This document shows, in pieces, positions 24,573-31,682 of a stretch of 32,140 nt of DNA. The position numbers were made by a program, and so were the translations under genes. Within the stretch, counting starts at the first letter, position 1; the number at the start of each line of letters is the position of its first letter. This DNA is from Bacteroidales bacterium. Its GTDB lineage: Bacteria > Bacteroidota > Bacteroidia > Bacteroidales > Prolixibacteraceae. The notes below the pieces were generated by a model, which made no database searches, had not been told where the DNA came from, and was given only the letters and a program-made list of their open reading frames with translations. Location: positions 1-32,140 of the forward strand of contig JAISSS010000070.1 of the NCBI GenBank assembly GCA_031272965.1. Direction: 5' to 3'.

Positions 24573-27137
24573 TTATTCGATGATTTCCACTTCGCAATCG
24601 GCAGGGGCTTTAACGTCCGTATGCAGTTTACCGTCTTTGAGTTCCCAGTGAACGGTAACAGCGCCGTAGGGGGTATCTTTTGTTACCTTGGCCCATGTAA
24701 TGCCGTTGGGAACCTGCGGGCAGATGCGTATTTTGCGGTATCCCGGCGCTTCTTCGACGGGTTGAATGCCGCCTATGGCCTGATAGAACCATGCGCCGAT
24801 GCCGTTATAGCAGTTGTGCAGGCGGCTGCGTTCGCCGTTCCAATGTTCCCACGTAGCGGTGCCGCCCTGCGCGAGCATATAGAGGTAGCCCGGATAGTCG
24901 CGCTGCTTAAGCATGCCGTAAACGAAATCGGGACAGTTGTTTTTCACCGCCCACTCCACCAATACGGGGATGCCCACCAGTCCTGTCGCTAAATGCCCCT
25001 TGTACTTTCCGGCGGTGAGGGAGAACACGCTATTTGTAACGGATGGAACTAACTGCGACGGCGTTACCCCTGCGAGCATGGGATAGATGTTGTCAATCTG
25101 CGTTGCGGTGGCATAAACAGCCGAATCGGGCTTATAGAAAGTTGCATGAATGATGCTGTCGAGGCGGTTTTTACGCTCGGCGAAGTCTTTAGCCTCGTCG
25201 TCTTTGCCGAGCAGCCGTGCGATTTTTTCGAGATAGATATAACATTCGCTGATGACGCAGTTGTCCACAAGTGTGATGCTTGCCGGGTCGGTCTGGTTGA
25301 TGCCCGTCGGGGTAGCCCAGTCGCCGAGATACCATTCGCGATAGTCAGTATTGGGCCAGCGTTGCAAAAGCCCGTCAACGGTGTATTTATCGACGTATTG
25401 CAGCCAATGCTTCATCGTCGGATAGTATTTTTCGAGGACGCCTCGGTCGCCATAGTTGAGGTAGGTACTCCAAGGGGCTGAAACGATGAAAGCGCACCAA
25501 TATGGACCGCCGCCTGCCGGATATGGATTGGGGGCTGTGTGCGGCAGCCCGCCGTCCTCACGGATGCAGTCCTGCCATGCCTGTAGCCAGTTAGCATAAA
25601 GCGGGGCGAGGTTGAACATCGTCTGCGCCGTAACCGTCGAGGCATGTCCGTCGCCGCCGTAGCCAAGTCGCTCAATATGTGCGCAATCCACAATGTAACC
25701 GCCGAGGCTAAGGTTGCGAAGCGTCCATTGCACCATGTCGTGAATGGCGTTCAGTTCGGGGTCGGAACATTCAAACGAAGACTGTCCGGAGAAGCCGGTC
25801 TGTATGGGGTACCCAGTAATATCGTCAGGCGTGATTGTAGCATAAACGCCTTCGATACGGATATACTGAAAGCAGTGGTAGTTGAAGCGGCTACAGAACA
25901 CATCGTCGTTACCGCGCGCCAGATAAAAATCGCGCTGATTTTCAAATTCAAGAGTGCCGTTAGCGTTGAAGTGGTCGCCGAAGAAGAAGCGGACTTCACC
26001 TCCGGCGACAAGTCTGTCCATCTTGATTTCAGCACGTCCGGTGAATACTTTCCCCATGTCGGCAAGCCACACATTGTCGGCCAACTGCTTGACGCTGACC
26101 GGTTTTATCTCTTCTGCTATTACATTTCCTTCGGTCATCTGCGGAGTGACGGCATGTGCAGGGATGTCCACTTTTTCGACGGACGTCCATTGCAGTTCGT
26201 CTAAGGATTTGGCGCTCAGGTCGTTGTTGAGGACGGCGGCATTGATGCTTTCGCCTCCGAAACTGTGGTAGCGCCATTCGCCGAGCGTTTCATAGCCGCT
26301 TGGGGCGCACATCCAGCTCGCGTCAGTGTGCAGGATGTTATCCCACTGATTGCCGGACTTGACGGACAGCAAGGCTTTTGCAACCGGACCGTCGTACACC
26401 ACACCCGGTCGCCCTTTATGATACCAGCCGCTTGCAAGCCATAAGACAAGGTCGTTAGAACCTTTTGTCAGGTAAGGCGTAACATCGTAAGTAACGTAGA
26501 GCGAGCGTTTGTTGAACTGCGTCATTGCAGGCGCGAGAACGCAGTCGCCGACTTTCTTGCCGTTGATAAACACCTCGTGATAGCCAAGAGAGTTGACGTA
26601 GAGCAAAGCGTCGCCTCCGCTCCAGTCGAACTGCTTGCGGAGCAGAGGGCTTGGTACCCCTTTTTGGGACGTGTTGGAAGCGCTGACAGCCTCCGGCCTG
26701 GCAGCGATGTATTCGGCCCGGTTCAGCTCGCTGTCGGTCAGTCCGGCGCCGAAGCGTGTCGGAGCGCTCCACGCCGAGGGTTTGTCGTTCTCGTCCCATA
26801 CACGCACCTTCCAATAAACGAGCTTGTTGCCTGCCAGCGCTTTGCCGCCATATTTCACCGCAGTACGGTTGTCCGACAGCGTTTTGCCGGAATCCCAGAG
26901 GTCGGCTTTACCTTCTTTGAGCAGCTTCGCATCGGTGGCCGCAATGATTTGATATGCCGCCTGTTTCATTGTCGGCATGGCGATTGGCAGCTTCCAAGCC
27001 AGCAACGGCTCAGACGTATCGACGCTAAGCGGCTCGGTCAGGAAGCAGCATTTCAGGTCGTCAGGCGCCTCAGGGTCAGGCATCGGCGAACAGGCAATCA
27101 ATAAATAAAGGAATAAGTACCCTAATTTTTTATACAT
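24573..27137 (-). CDS. Alpha-L-rhamnosidase, glycoside hydrolase family 78, lipoprotein
   Basis: This inverting glycosidase removes terminal alpha-L-rhamnose from polysaccharides or glycosides. The 854-residue protein begins with a lipoprotein signal peptide (LYLLIAC, Cys16), so it is anchored to a membrane, probably outward facing. N-terminal beta-sandwich domains run to about residue 450 (VYWKVRVWDENDKPSAWS; FINGKKVGDCVLAPAMTQFNKRSLYVTYDVT), followed by the (alpha/alpha)6 catalytic domain and a C-terminal beta domain. Catalytic candidates are Glu489 in DCAHIERLGYGGD (general acid region; usually DCPxRDERLGWTGD) and Glu764 in ATWEHWNG (usually TxWExW). It is not accompanied by SusC/SusD-type genes or a regulator here. 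It starts 46 bases after rnhB and has its own -7 element. Confidence 0.92.
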   Translation of the reverse strand: MYKKLGYLFLYLLIACSPMPDPEAPDDLKCCFLTEPLSVDTSEPLLAWKLPIAMPTMKQAAYQIIAATDAKLLKEGKADLWDSGKTLSDNRTAVKYGGKALAGNKLVYWKVRVWDENDKPSAWSAPTRFGAGLTDSELNRAEYIAARPEAVSASNTSQKGVPSPLLRKQFDWSGGDALLYVNSLGYHEVFINGKKVGDCVLAPAMTQFNKRSLYVTYDVTPYLTKGSNDLVLWLASGWYHKGRPGVVYDGPVAKALLSVKSGNQWDNILHTDASWMCAPSGYETLGEWRYHSFGGESINAAVLNNDLSAKSLDELQWTSVEKVDIPAHAVTPQMTEGNVIAEEIKPVSVKQLADNVWLADMGKVFTGRAEIKMDRLVAGGEVRFFFGDHFNANGTLEFENQRDFYLARGNDDVFCSRFNYHCFQYIRIEGVYATITPDDITGYPIQTGFSGQSSFECSDPELNAIHDMVQWTLRNLSLGGYIVDCAHIERLGYGGDGHASTVTAQTMFNLAPLYANWLQAWQDCIREDGGLPHTAPNPYPAGGGPYWCAFIVSAPWSTYLNYGDRGVLEKYYPTMKHWLQYVDKYTVDGLLQRWPNTDYREWYLGDWATPTGINQTDPASITLVDNCVISECYIYLEKIARLLGKDDEAKDFAERKNRLDSIIHATFYKPDSAVYATATQIDNIYPMLAGVTPSQLVPSVTNSVFSLTAGKYKGHLATGLVGIPVLVEWAVKNNCPDFVYGMLKQRDYPGYLYMLAQGGTATWEHWNGERSRLHNCYNGIGAWFYQAIGGIQPVEEAPGYRKIRICPQVPNGITWAKVTKDTPYGAVTVHWELKDGKLHTDVKAPADCEVEIIE

Positions 27138-27159
27138 AGTAATTTTTTTTATTCAGGGT

Positions 27160-27168
27160 GCAAATATA
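27160..27168 (-). promoter_or_regulatory. Promoter -7 element of the rhamnosidase gene
   Basis: On the minus strand TATATTTGC (27168-27160) matches TAnnTTTGC, 22 bases before the ATG at 27137. A TTG at 27187-27185, overlapping the end of rnhB, is 16 bases upstream, a little close for the usual spacing. Confidence 0.5.
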
Positions 27169-27183
27169 GGAAAAAAGTTGGAT

Positions 27184-27798
27184 TCAAAACTCGAATTGCA
27201 ACTGTTTTTCCTGTTCACGCAGGTGAAAGCTAAGCCGGTGCAGCGGCGATACGCCATACCGCCGGATAGCTTGCCGGTGTTCTTTGGTGGGATAGCCTTT
27301 ATTTTTATCCCATCCGTAGGCAGGGAACTGCTGATGATAGCCGCTCATCAGGTCATCCCGATATGTTTTTGCCAGCACTGATGCGGCAGCAATTGGCAGG
27401 AACAGGGCATCTCCCTTGATGATACAGGTATGTCCAATGTTGGGGTACGGTTTAAAGCGGTTGCCGTCGATGAGCAGGTGCTCCGGTATGACATGCAGCT
27501 TTTCGACAGCGCGGTGCATCGCCAGAATAGAAGCATTAAGGATATTAATGTCGTCAATTTCCCGATGGTCGGCAATGGCGACCGCATAAGCCACTGCCGT
27601 CTGTTCAATTAACGGGCGCAGGCTGTAACGCTGTGCTTCCGTAAGTTTCTTGGAATCGTCCAGTTCGGCGTTCTCAAAACCGGCAGGCAAGATGACGGCA
27701 GCGGCGACCACCGGCCCGGCTAAGCAGCCGCGTCCGGCCTCGTCGCATCCGGCTTCCACGCGGCCTGCTTCGAGAAATAACCTGAGCGTGTGCTTCAC
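27184..27798 (-). CDS. rnhB: Ribonuclease HII
   Basis: RNase HII cuts RNA in RNA-DNA hybrids and starts removal of ribonucleotides from DNA. The 204-residue protein has [21 protein letters not shown] (about 17-37; Asp and Glu of the active site), [11 protein letters not shown], the LIDGN segment (Asp), and [13 protein letters not shown] (last active-site Asp region). The length is typical. It starts 4 bases after the trxA stop, so the two are one transcript. Confidence 0.96.
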   Translation of the reverse strand: MKHTLRLFLEAGRVEAGCDEAGRGCLAGPVVAAAVILPAGFENAELDDSKKLTEAQRYSLRPLIEQTAVAYAVAIADHREIDDINILNASILAMHRAVEKLHVIPEHLLIDGNRFKPYPNIGHTCIIKGDALFLPIAAASVLAKTYRDDLMSGYHQQFPAYGWDKNKGYPTKEHRQAIRRYGVSPLHRLSFHLREQEKQLQFEF

Positions 27799-27802
27799 AT
27801 CG

Positions 27803-28120
27803 TTATTTCAGCGCTTCGATTTTGTCCGCGAAAGCGCTCTTTGTGGCCGCGCCAACGAGCTTGTCAACAACCTCGCCCCCCTTGAAGAACAGCACGGTGG
27901 GGATGTTGCGGATGCCGAACTTCACGGCACTGTCGCTGTTGCTGTCCACATCACACTTGCCGATAACAATCTGGCCGTCATATTCGTCCGACAGCTCCTC
28001 TATTATCGGCGCAACCATGCGGCACGGACCGCACCATTGTGCCCAAAAGTCCACTACTGCCAACTTGTCTGATTGAAGAACGATTTCTTCAAAATTCGAA
28101 TCGTTAATTTCTAAAGCCAT
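27803..28120 (-). CDS. trxA: Thioredoxin
   Basis: Thioredoxin is a cytoplasmic disulfide reductase recycled by thioredoxin reductase. The 105-residue protein has [14 protein letters not shown] with the WCGPC active site (about 28-32), the buried Asp/Lys region [13 protein letters not shown], the cis-proline in [15 protein letters not shown], and a normal C-terminal helix. It lacks a signal peptide. rnhB follows after 4 bases. Confidence 0.97.
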   Translation of the reverse strand: MALEINDSNFEEIVLQSDKLAVVDFWAQWCGPCRMVAPIIEELSDEYDGQIVIGKCDVDSNSDSAVKFGIRNIPTVLFFKGGEVVDKLVGAATKSAFADKIEALK

Positions 28121-28152
28121 ATTTTCTTTTCTTTAAAATTCCTTTCGGATTA

Positions 28153-28160
28153 CAAATATA
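28153..28160 (-). promoter_or_regulatory. Promoter -7 element of trxA-rnhB
   Basis: On the minus strand TATATTTG (28160-28153) fits the -7 consensus, 32 bases before the trxA ATG at 28120. No -33 TTG is clear. Confidence 0.5.
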
Positions 28161-28370
28161 AGGACTTTTTCCTTTCGCGATGCTGTTTTTGCGATTTTTT
28201 TAAATCCATATTAAGAGAAGATATTGGCGCATCCCAATCAGTGGCGCTAATTGAGCAGGATAAAACAATTTGATTATCCGCAAAAGGCTACCCAATTGTC
28301 CCGTGTAGGACAAAATGCTGATTTCAAACGGAACACTCTTATTGTCCTGACAGGTTTGGAACGCAAGCGC

Positions 28371-28392
28371 CCTCATTGCAAATGCCTTCGCC
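28371..28392. repeat. Direct repeat, copy 1 (22 bases, exact)
   Basis: CCTCATTGCAAATGCCTTCG followed by CC; an identical copy occurs at 28619-28640, starting 248 bases further on. Flanking bases differ on both sides, so the repeat unit is just this length. Confidence 0.85.
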
Positions 28393-28505
28393 CTCATCCG
28401 GAACGTAGTGAAGCAATATAATATCAGCAGATTGCTTCGTGCCTTGCAAGGATGTGTAATGTATTATAAACGGACAGTGTATCAGGCATGCCGTTAGGTT
28501 TGCAT

Positions 28506-28593
28506 CGCTTGGTAGAAAGGTATCTCCATATTAATTGGGCACAATTCCGTACGGAATGTGCCCAAAAAGAAGCAACGTTGATTCTACCAAGCG
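28506..28593. repeat. Nested palindromic element
   Basis: A perfect 12-bp inverted repeat (28506-28517 with 28582-28593) encloses an inner hairpin at 28537-28563 with a 12-bp stem and one bulged A (GGGCAC/GTGCCC and ATTCCG/CGGAAT). The transcript of either strand would fold into a long structured hairpin. The 12-bp arms could be terminal inverted repeats of a small non-autonomous element. Confidence 0.65.
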
Positions 28594-28618
28594 TATCATC
28601 CCTACGGGATGTGGGCAT

Positions 28619-28640
28619 CCTCATTGCAAATGCCTTCGCC
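28619..28640. repeat. Direct repeat, copy 2 (22 bases, exact)
   Basis: Identical to 28371-28392. It ends 97 bases before the start of the truncated ATPase gene. Confidence 0.85.
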
Positions 28641-28651
28641 AAATATATTTC

Positions 28652-28730
28652 CAAAAACTTTGCGAAATGAAAAAGTTTTTGTACTTTTGCAATTCCGAAA
28701 AGTATCTAAAAATTAAAAGTTTTCGGAATT
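28652..28730 (+). promoter_or_regulatory. Promoter with two palindromes ahead of the truncated ATPase gene
   Basis: TACTTTTGC (28682-28690) matches the -7 consensus. A perfect 10-bp inverted repeat, CAAAAACTTT/AAAGTTTTTG (28652-28661/28672-28681), covers the region just upstream, and a perfect 11-bp one, AATTCCGAAAA/TTTTCGGAATT (28691-28701/28720-28730), starts directly after the -7 element, across the expected transcript start. This layout suggests operator control or an attenuating hairpin, but function is inferred from position only. Confidence 0.5.
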
Positions 28731-28737
28731 TTACATT

Positions 28738-28911
28738 ATGATAAAGAGAGAAACATATCTGTCGAAGTTACGTGAATTGAAAGATATTCAGATAATTAAA
28801 GTCGTGGCGGGAGTGCGTCGCTGCGGTAAGTCCACCTTACTCGAACTGTACCGCGACGAGTTACTTCAGTTGGGCGTCGCTGCCGAAAACATTCAGTTTT
28901 ACAACCTCGAA
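28738..28911 (+). pseudogene. Truncated AAA-type ATPase (N-terminal fragment)
   Basis: The first 58 codons match the start of the Bacteroidales ATP-binding proteins of the AAA_14/DUF4143 type: MIKRETYLSKLREL, then VVAGVRRCGKSTLLELYRDELL with a Walker A (GVRRCGKST) and IQFYNLE. Family members continue for several hundred residues with Walker B, sensor and a DUF4143 nuclease-like part; here homology stops near base 28911 and the frame runs 22 unrelated codons to a TAA at 28978-28980. The junction is with sequence that reads as the 5' part of a group II intron on the opposite strand. The remnant cannot be a working ATPase. Confidence 0.75.
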
Positions 28912-29141
28912 GTTATCGTTGTCCGATATTTTCTGCATTTTGTTACTTGCGGTAAATTTCATTCTAATCTCACTTATTAAAGTTCGACCCTTCGTCTGCC
29001 AACTCGTAGCACACTACTATGGTCTCTGCTGACTTCTTACGGCAAGTTTTGCTCCGAGTTTCCGAATTTTCTTCTTACCCTCGTCCGTAAGACCTCACGT
29101 GGTAAAGTTTATATCATTCTCCCCATCTATGCACGTCGCAC
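28912..29141 (-). mobile_element. Group II intron 5' remnant (domain I and start of the maturase frame)
   Basis: Read on the minus strand the segment starts GTGCGAC at 29141, fitting the group II intron 5' consensus GTGYG. It contains CTTACGG...CCGTAAG pairing arms and a GAAGTCAGCAGAGACCATAGTAG segment followed by GAAGGGTCGAAC, a sequence type I know from just before the reverse-transcriptase gene of bacterial group II introns. An ATG near 28960 opens a short frame (MKFTASNKMQK...) that may be the start of the intron-encoded protein. The rest of the intron, including the reverse transcriptase and domains V and VI, is missing; the ATPase fragment begins instead. The 5' end lies directly after the T-tract of the pckA terminator, the usual target of class C introns, though the class is not established. 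Confidence 0.6.
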
Positions 29142-29144
29142 ATG

Positions 29145-29172
29145 AAAAAAGCCCCGTTTTTTTTGCGGGGCT
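29145..29172 (-). terminator. Rho-independent terminator of pckA
   Basis: On the minus strand AGCCCCG (29172-29166) pairs with CGGGGCT (29156-29150) around an A-rich nine-base loop, followed by TTTTTT (29150-29145). It lies 57 bases after the pckA stop codon. The presumed intron remnant starts 4 bases past the T-tract. Confidence 0.85.
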
Positions 29173-29228
29173 CTAAACTTCAACAAAATACTACCACAAT
29201 ATGATTAACAATGTTTTATGTAAACAAA

Positions 29229-30866
29229 TTATTTGCCGCAGCAGCAACATCCGTCTTTAGGGAGTTGCGGGCCGGCGGCGACGAGCGATTTGCCCAGGTC
29301 GTTACCGGTGAACTTTGTAAAGTTCTTAATGAAGCGTTCTGACAGGTCTTTAGCCTTTACCGTCCATTGGGAGGCTTCGGCGTAGGTGTCGCGCGGGTCG
29401 AGGATTTTGGGGTCAACGCCCGGCAGCTCTGTGGGAACCACGAAGTTGAAGAACGGTATTGTTTTAGTGGGGGCTTTGTCAATCGAGCCGTCAAGGATGG
29501 CGTCGATAATGCCGCGGGTATCTTTGATGGATATGCGTTTGCCGGAGCCGTTCCATCCGGTGTTAACCAAATATGCGGTCGCGCCGGAGGCTTTCATCTT
29601 CTTAACGAGTTCTTCGCCATATTTTGTGGGGTGCAGGGAGAGGAAGGCGGCGCCGAAGCAGGCCGAGAATGTCGGGGTAGGCTCGGTGATGCCACGCTCT
29701 GTTCCGGCCAGTTTGGCGGTGAAGCCCGACAGGAAGTAGTACTGCGTCTGTTCCGGGGTCAGGATAGATACCGGAGGCAACACCCCGAAAGCGTCCGCCG
29801 ACAGGAAGATGACCTTCTTGGCGGGACCGGCTTTAGACACGGGCTTTACGATGTTGACGATATGGTTAATAGGGTAAGAAACGCGGGTGTTCTCCGTAAC
29901 CGACTTGTCAGCGAAGTCTATTTTGCCGCCGGCATCCACAGTAACGTTCTCTAACAGGGCGTCGCGCCGGATGGCGTTGTAGATGTCAGGCTCGGCTTCC
30001 TTCGAGAGGTTGATGACTTTGGCATAGCAGCCCCCTTCAAAGTTGAACACGCCTTCGTTGTCCCATCCGTGTTCGTCGTCGCCGATGAGCAGACGTTTGG
30101 GGTCGGTTGACAGGGTAGTCTTGCCGGTTCCCGACAGTCCGAAGAAGATAGCCGTGTTGGAGCCGTCTAAGGCGGTGTTGGCCGAGCAGTGCATTGAGGC
30201 GATGCCTTTGAGGGGCAGCAGGTAGTTCATGTACGAGAACATGCCCTTTTTCATTTCGCCGCCATACCAGGTGTTCAGGATGACCTGGATTTTTTCGGTC
30301 AGGTTAAATACGACTGCCGTTTCGGAGTTCAGGCCGAGTTCTTTGAAGTTTTCGACCTTCGCTTTGGAGGCGTTCATGATTACGAAATCCGGCTCGCCGA
30401 AGTTAGCTAATTCTGTTTCGGTGGGGCGGATAAACATGTTGGTAACGAAGTGGGCCTGCCATGCCACTTCCATGATGAAGCGCAGCTTGAGGCGGGTATT
30501 TTCGTTGGCGCCGCAGAAAGCATCCACTACAAAGAGCTTCTTGTCGGACAGCTCTTTGGTGGCCAATTTTTTCAGGGCGTCCCATGCCTCTTTTGTTACG
30601 GGCTTGTTATCGTTTTTGTATTCGTCGGATGTCCACCAGACGGTATCTTTGCTGGTCTCGTCCATGACGAAGAATTTATCTTTGGGCGAGCGGCCGGTAT
30701 AAACGCCGGTCATCACGTTCACTGCGCCCAATTCGGTAACTTGTCCTTTCTCGAAGCCTTCGAGACCGGATTTGGTTTCTTCCGCATACAACACGTCGAA
30801 AGAGGGGTTATACACGATTTCTTTCACACCGGTAATCCCGTACTTCGACAAATCCAAATTTTTCAT
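29229..30866 (-). CDS. pckA: Phosphoenolpyruvate carboxykinase (ATP)
   Basis: PckA interconverts oxaloacetate plus ATP with phosphoenolpyruvate, CO2 and ADP; in gut Bacteroidales it is thought to run towards oxaloacetate for fumarate/succinate production. The 545-residue protein has TGRSPKDKF (substrate Arg), the ATP-type P-loop [11 protein letters not shown] with the following DDEHGW metal site, YPINHI, and [17 protein letters not shown] near the C terminus. I used the ATG at 30866; an in-frame TTG adds four residues. The chain does not end at the usual AAGPQL but continues [10 protein letters not shown], giving four consecutive cysteines (540-543) at the C terminus. A promoter and a terminator bracket the gene, so it is monocistronic. 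Confidence 0.96.
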   Translation of the reverse strand: MKNLDLSKYGITGVKEIVYNPSFDVLYAEETKSGLEGFEKGQVTELGAVNVMTGVYTGRSPKDKFFVMDETSKDTVWWTSDEYKNDNKPVTKEAWDALKKLATKELSDKKLFVVDAFCGANENTRLKLRFIMEVAWQAHFVTNMFIRPTETELANFGEPDFVIMNASKAKVENFKELGLNSETAVVFNLTEKIQVILNTWYGGEMKKGMFSYMNYLLPLKGIASMHCSANTALDGSNTAIFFGLSGTGKTTLSTDPKRLLIGDDEHGWDNEGVFNFEGGCYAKVINLSKEAEPDIYNAIRRDALLENVTVDAGGKIDFADKSVTENTRVSYPINHIVNIVKPVSKAGPAKKVIFLSADAFGVLPPVSILTPEQTQYYFLSGFTAKLAGTERGITEPTPTFSACFGAAFLSLHPTKYGEELVKKMKASGATAYLVNTGWNGSGKRISIKDTRGIIDAILDGSIDKAPTKTIPFFNFVVPTELPGVDPKILDPRDTYAEASQWTVKAKDLSERFIKNFTKFTGNDLGKSLVAAGPQLPKDGCCCCGK

Positions 30867-30915
30867 ACTTATACTCAATTATTAGAATTAATATCTGTTG
30901 ATTATTATTTGAATT

Positions 30916-30924
30916 GCAAAGGTA
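30916..30924 (-). promoter_or_regulatory. Promoter -7 element of pckA
   Basis: On the minus strand TACCTTTGC (30924-30916) is an exact TAnnTTTGC match. The leader to the ATG at 30866 would be about 40 bases. No TTG is seen at the -33 distance. Confidence 0.55.
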
Positions 30925-31032
30925 GCGAAAATCTGCGTTCTGTGCGCTTTTTTATTTACGGCACAAAAATATGCTTACCGATTTAACATTCAGGCAGTTG
31001 AACGGGCAGAGTTGTTAAGATTGGATTAAAGA

Positions 31033-31644
31033 TTACATGGTCGGATTCTGCGTGAAGGGGCGCACATCGGTAACGAACATTCCGGCGCGGGTGGCGGCCT
31101 GCATCCCCAACGCCCCGTCTTCAAACACCTGGCAGCATGACGGTGGCGTCTCCATCAGCGCGGCGCACCGCAAAAACGTGTCCGGTTCGGGCTTGTGACG
31201 CTCAACATCATCGGCGGCGACCACCGCCATGAAACAGTCGGTTATGCCGAGCTGCTGCAACTGCAGTTCCGCGCTGCGACGACTTGCGCCAGTTCCCACA
31301 GCCATCGGCAAAATACCCCGCCACTTATACACCAGTGCAATGACCTGCGGATTCGGCTTGACCAAATAAACATATTTCCAAAATAATTCCTGCTTTATGC
31401 GCACCATCTCGCCCGGCGTTACCCCCTGCAAATGATTGTCGGCAATGATACGCTCGGCGAATCGGGCAGTCGGCATACCGGTCAGTAACGGCACAATAGC
31501 GCTGTCGAACCGGCAATTGTATCTGGCGCAGGTCATCTCCCACGACATCTGGTGCACGGGTAATGAATCGGACAGCGTCCCGTCGAGGTCAAATATCAGC
31601 GCCTTTGCTAACGGATGTTTTTCTAATTTCTCAATTCCTTTCAC
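31033..31644 (-). CDS. HAD-superfamily phosphatase, beta-phosphoglucomutase-like
   Basis: This cytoplasmic hydrolase of about 203 residues belongs to the HAD superfamily with an alpha-helical cap: LIFDLDGTLSDS carries the nucleophile Asp and the second Asp, VGTGASRRSAELQLQQLG is the motif II region, KPEPDTFLRCA gives the motif III Lys, and VFEDGALGMQAA the motif IV acidic pair. Members dephosphorylate sugar phosphates or act as beta-phosphoglucomutase; the substrate is unknown. No ATG is available before the domain. I chose the GTG at 31644, because a TTG at 31662 would lie within the promoter -7 element. The WbsX-like gene ends 20-40 bases upstream. Confidence 0.8.
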   Translation of the reverse strand: MKGIEKLEKHPLAKALIFDLDGTLSDSLPVHQMSWEMTCARYNCRFDSAIVPLLTGMPTARFAERIIADNHLQGVTPGEMVRIKQELFWKYVYLVKPNPQVIALVYKWRGILPMAVGTGASRRSAELQLQQLGITDCFMAVVAADDVERHKPEPDTFLRCAALMETPPSCCQVFEDGALGMQAATRAGMFVTDVRPFTQNPTM

Positions 31645-31658
31645 TATACTGCGTCTGT

Positions 31659-31667
31659 GCAAAAATA
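31659..31667 (-). promoter_or_regulatory. Promoter -7 element of the HAD phosphatase gene
   Basis: On the minus strand TATTTTTGC (31667-31659) matches the consensus between the end of the WbsX-like gene and the phosphatase gene. The transcript would start near 31652, which favours the GTG start at 31644 with a very short leader. Confidence 0.45.
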
Positions 31668-31682
31668 ACTGTTTAAAGAATT

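Larger units (their letters stand above)
28200..28650. repeat. Non-coding, hairpin-rich repeat region
   Basis: No gene is convincing here. The stretch holds several inverted repeats: TTGTCC/GGACAA (28296-28301/28308-28313), GAAGCAAT/ATTGCTTC (28410-28417/28431-28438), CGCTTGGTAGAA/TTCTACCAAGCG (28506-28517/28582-28593) enclosing the hairpin GGGCACAATTCCG...CGGAATGTGCCC (28537-28563), and CATCCC/GGGATG around a TAC loop near 28598-28612. An exact 22-base direct repeat flanks the central part (28371-28392 and 28619-28640). The pattern suggests one or more copies of a dispersed intergenic element of the REP/MITE kind. Short open frames on the minus strand read through the repeats and have no gene-like features. 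Confidence 0.6.

Noticed and set aside
28371-28640. Direct repeats as a CRISPR array.
   Set aside because: There are only two copies 248 bases apart, no regular spacing and no cas genes.
28200-28654. Two short minus-strand open frames (about 65 and 76 codons) as small genes.
   Set aside because: Both read straight through the 22-base repeat (giving the same AKAFAMR stretch) and through palindromes, with no gene-like context. They are repeat-derived.
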